Below, piece by piece: positions 62,362 to 64,000 of a stretch of DNA of 64,000 nucleotides; position 1 is the stretch's first letter, and each line of letters starts with the position of its first letter. The translations under genes and the position numbers were made by a program. This DNA is from Aureimonas sp. Leaf427 (GTDB lineage Bacteria; Pseudomonadota; Alphaproteobacteria; Rhizobiales; Rhizobiaceae), in NCBI RefSeq assembly GCF_001425485.1, contig NZ_LMQW01000012.1, positions 480,100 through 544,099 of the forward strand. The letters run 5' to 3'. The notes under the pieces are model-generated. The model saw nothing but the letters and a program-made list of their open reading frames with translations. It was not told the origin of the DNA and ran no database searches.

Positions 62362-64000
62362 CCATCGCCTCTTCCTTCGAACGCGGCCTTGCCGCGCCCG
62401 CGCCTCGCGCCGTTGCGGAGAACCGCCCGCGCTTTCGCATCGTTCCCGCGCGCCATCCCTGGCGCGCAGTCGGCACGCTCACCGCCCTCCTTCTCGTCGG
62501 CGCCGTGCTCCAGTCGACGCTCACCAATCCGCGCTGGGGCTGGAACGTCTTCGCCGAATGGTTCTTCGCCGAGCCGATCCTGGTCGGTCTCGGGCGAACG
62601 CTCCTCCTCACCGCCATCGGAACGGTCCTCGGCTTCTCGCTCGGCACGGTCCTGGCGCTGACGCGCCTGTCCGATTCGCCCGTCGTCGCCAAGGTATCCT
62701 TCCTCTTCGTCTGGCTGTTCCGCTCGATCCCGTTGATCGTGCTCCTGCTGATCCTCAACAATCTCGGCTACCTCTACGAGACCGTGCGCCTCGGCGTGCC
62801 CTATACGGACATCACCTTCGCCTCCTGGTCGACGACGCAGCTCATCACGCCCTTCGCGGCGGCGGTGCTCGGCCTGACCCTGCATCAGGCGGCCTATTCG
62901 GCCGAGTTCATCCGGGGCGGTCTGCTGTCTGTCGATCAAGGGCAGTTGGAAGCGGCGGCCGCGCTCGGCTTGCCCCGGGGCCGCCAGACCCGGCGGATCA
63001 TCCTGCCCCAGGCCATGCGCACGATCCTGCCCAGCGCGTTCAACCAGATCATCTATCTCGCGAAGGGCTCCTCGCAGGTCTACATCATCGCCCTGCCCGA
63101 GCTCTTCTACACCGTCCAGGTGATTTATCGGCGCAACCTCGAAGTCATCCCGCTCCTGATGGTGGCGACGGCTTGGTATCTGGTGATCCTGACCGTTCTG
63201 TCGCTCGTGCAGCACCAGGTCGAACGGCGCTTCGCGCGCGGCGCGCTGCGCAATCCGCCGCCCTCGATCTTTGCGCAGCTGCGTCCTCGCCGGGCAGCGG
63301 CAGCCGCGCCGGCGACCGCCCCCGAAGCCGGCGTCGCACCCGGCTGGACTGGGCACGGCGCGAAAGGCGGGGCCGTGGAGATCCGCGACGTGCGCAAGAG
63401 CTTCGGCGATCTCGCCGTGCTCAAGGGCGTTTCACTCTCGCTGAAAGCCGGCAGCGTCACGGTGCTGCTCGGCCAGTCCGGCTCCGGCAAATCCACGCTC
63501 TTGCGCACGATCAACCATCTCGAGCGTCTGGACGACGGTTTCGTCTCGGTGGACGGCGAGCTGATCGGCTATCGCCGCGAGGGCGACACGCTGTTCGAGC
63601 TGCACGAGAGAGAGGTGCTGAAACGCCGGGTCCAGGTCGGCATGGTGTTCCAGAACTTCAACCTCTTCCCCCATCTGACCGTCCTCGAGAACATTGCCGA
63701 AGCGCCGATCGCGGCGAAGGGCTTGCCCAAGGCCGAGGCGGAGGCGCTGGGGCGCGAGCTTCTCGCCCGTGTCGGTCTGGCGCAGAAGGCGGGCGCCTAT
63801 CCGCGCCAGCTCTCCGGCGGCCAGCAGCAGCGCGTGGCGATCGCCCGGGCGCTGGCCCTGCGCCCGAAGGTTCTCCTCTTCGACGAGCCGACCTCAGCGC
63901 TCGATCCCGAGCTCGTCAACGAAGTGCTCGACGTCATCAAGGAGCTCGCCCGGTCCGGCACGACGCTCGTCGTCGTCACCCACGAGATCGGCTTCGCCCG
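62358..64000 (+). CDS. Fused amino-acid ABC transporter permease and ATPase, 3' end outside the window
   Basis: A single open frame of 547 codons to the window edge. Residues about 35-300 form a HisM-type permease ([44 protein letters not shown] as EAA loop). An Ala/Pro-rich linker (about 305-335) leads into an ABC ATPase with Walker [51 protein letters not shown] and the switch His in VVTHEIGF. No stop separates the halves, so this is a true fusion. The start overlaps the GNAT stop (ATGA). The binding protein is probably beyond the window end. Confidence 0.93.
   Translation, partial: MTIASSFERGLAAPAPRAVAENRPRFRIVPARHPWRAVGTLTALLLVGAVLQSTLTNPRWGWNVFAEWFFAEPILVGLGRTLLLTAIGTVLGFSLGTVLALTRLSDSPVVAKVSFLFVWLFRSIPLIVLLLILNNLGYLYETVRLGVPYTDITFASWSTTQLITPFAAAVLGLTLHQAAYSAEFIRGGLLSVDQGQLEAAAALGLPRGRQTRRIILPQAMRTILPSAFNQIIYLAKGSSQVYIIALPELFYTVQVIYRRNLEVIPLLMVATAWYLVILTVLSLVQHQVERRFARGALRNPPPSIFAQLRPRRAAAAAPATAPEAGVAPGWTGHGAKGGAVEIRDVRKSFGDLAVLKGVSLSLKAGSVTVLLGQSGSGKSTLLRTINHLERLDDGFVSVDGELIGYRREGDTLFELHEREVLKRRVQVGMVFQNFNLFPHLTVLENIAEAPIAAKGLPKAEAEALGRELLARVGLAQKAGAYPRQLSGGQQQRVAIARALALRPKVLLFDEPTSALDPELVNEVLDVIKELARSGTTLVVVTHEIGFA

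Overview
The window is high-GC DNA from an alphaproteobacterium, most likely order Hyphomicrobiales (Rhizobiales); a family such as Aurantimonadaceae is only a guess. The assignment rests on gene orders typical of that order: lptC-lptA-lptB-rpoN-hpf-ptsN, pckA divergent from chvI-chvG-hprK-EIIA(Man)-HPr, then ahcY, a PAS histidine kinase, tsaE-amgK, murU, addB, addA and trxA. A DUF1150 gene next to a small heat-shock gene points the same way. No rRNA, tRNA or CRISPR array was seen.

Layout. Positions 1-8.1 kb hold envelope and global-regulation genes: the start of sppA, LPS transport (lptCAB), sigma-54, ribosome hibernation, EIIA-Ntr and a CHASE4-GGDEF cyclase. 8.2-12.0 kb is a minus-strand stress and maintenance block: DUF1150, Hsp20 with a probable RpoH promoter and ROSE-like leader, msrB, a fasciclin protein, arfB and bluB. 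12.3-35.4 kb is the conserved core: pckA, ChvI/ChvG, a sugar-free PTS, ahcY, a histidine kinase with an unusual H-box, peptidoglycan-sugar recycling (amgK/murU), AddAB recombination and thioredoxin.

After the trxA terminator (about 35.45 kb) the character changes to accessory DNA. Decayed insertion sequences (IS630, IS3, IS6, IS256 types), a resolvase scrap, truncated genes and a 143-bp MITE-like element separate small regulator-plus-enzyme modules of AraC, LysE, EamA and alpha/beta-hydrolase type. One AraC-type membrane regulator is frameshifted. It is flanked by two nearly identical 40-bp inverted-repeat sites, one in front of a secreted protein and the regulator itself, one in front of a secreted hydrolase.

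46.6-58.2 kb is a catabolic cluster: a polar amino-acid ABC transporter, two creatinase-fold M24 hydrolases, a VOC protein, two GntR/FCD regulators, a D-2-hydroxyacid dehydrogenase, 5-oxoprolinase PxpA/B/C and a D-amino-acid-type aminotransferase. Start and stop codons overlap through most of the minus-strand operon, and GTATAC-type palindromes lie in both divergent promoter regions. 59.3-64.0 kb is a second operon: LLM monooxygenase, M20 amidohydrolase, GNAT acetyltransferase and a fused ABC permease-ATPase. It has the gene content of the Bacillus yxe and ytm/snd S-modified cysteine salvage operons (N-acetylate, oxidatively cleave, deacetylate). The window ends inside the transporter gene.
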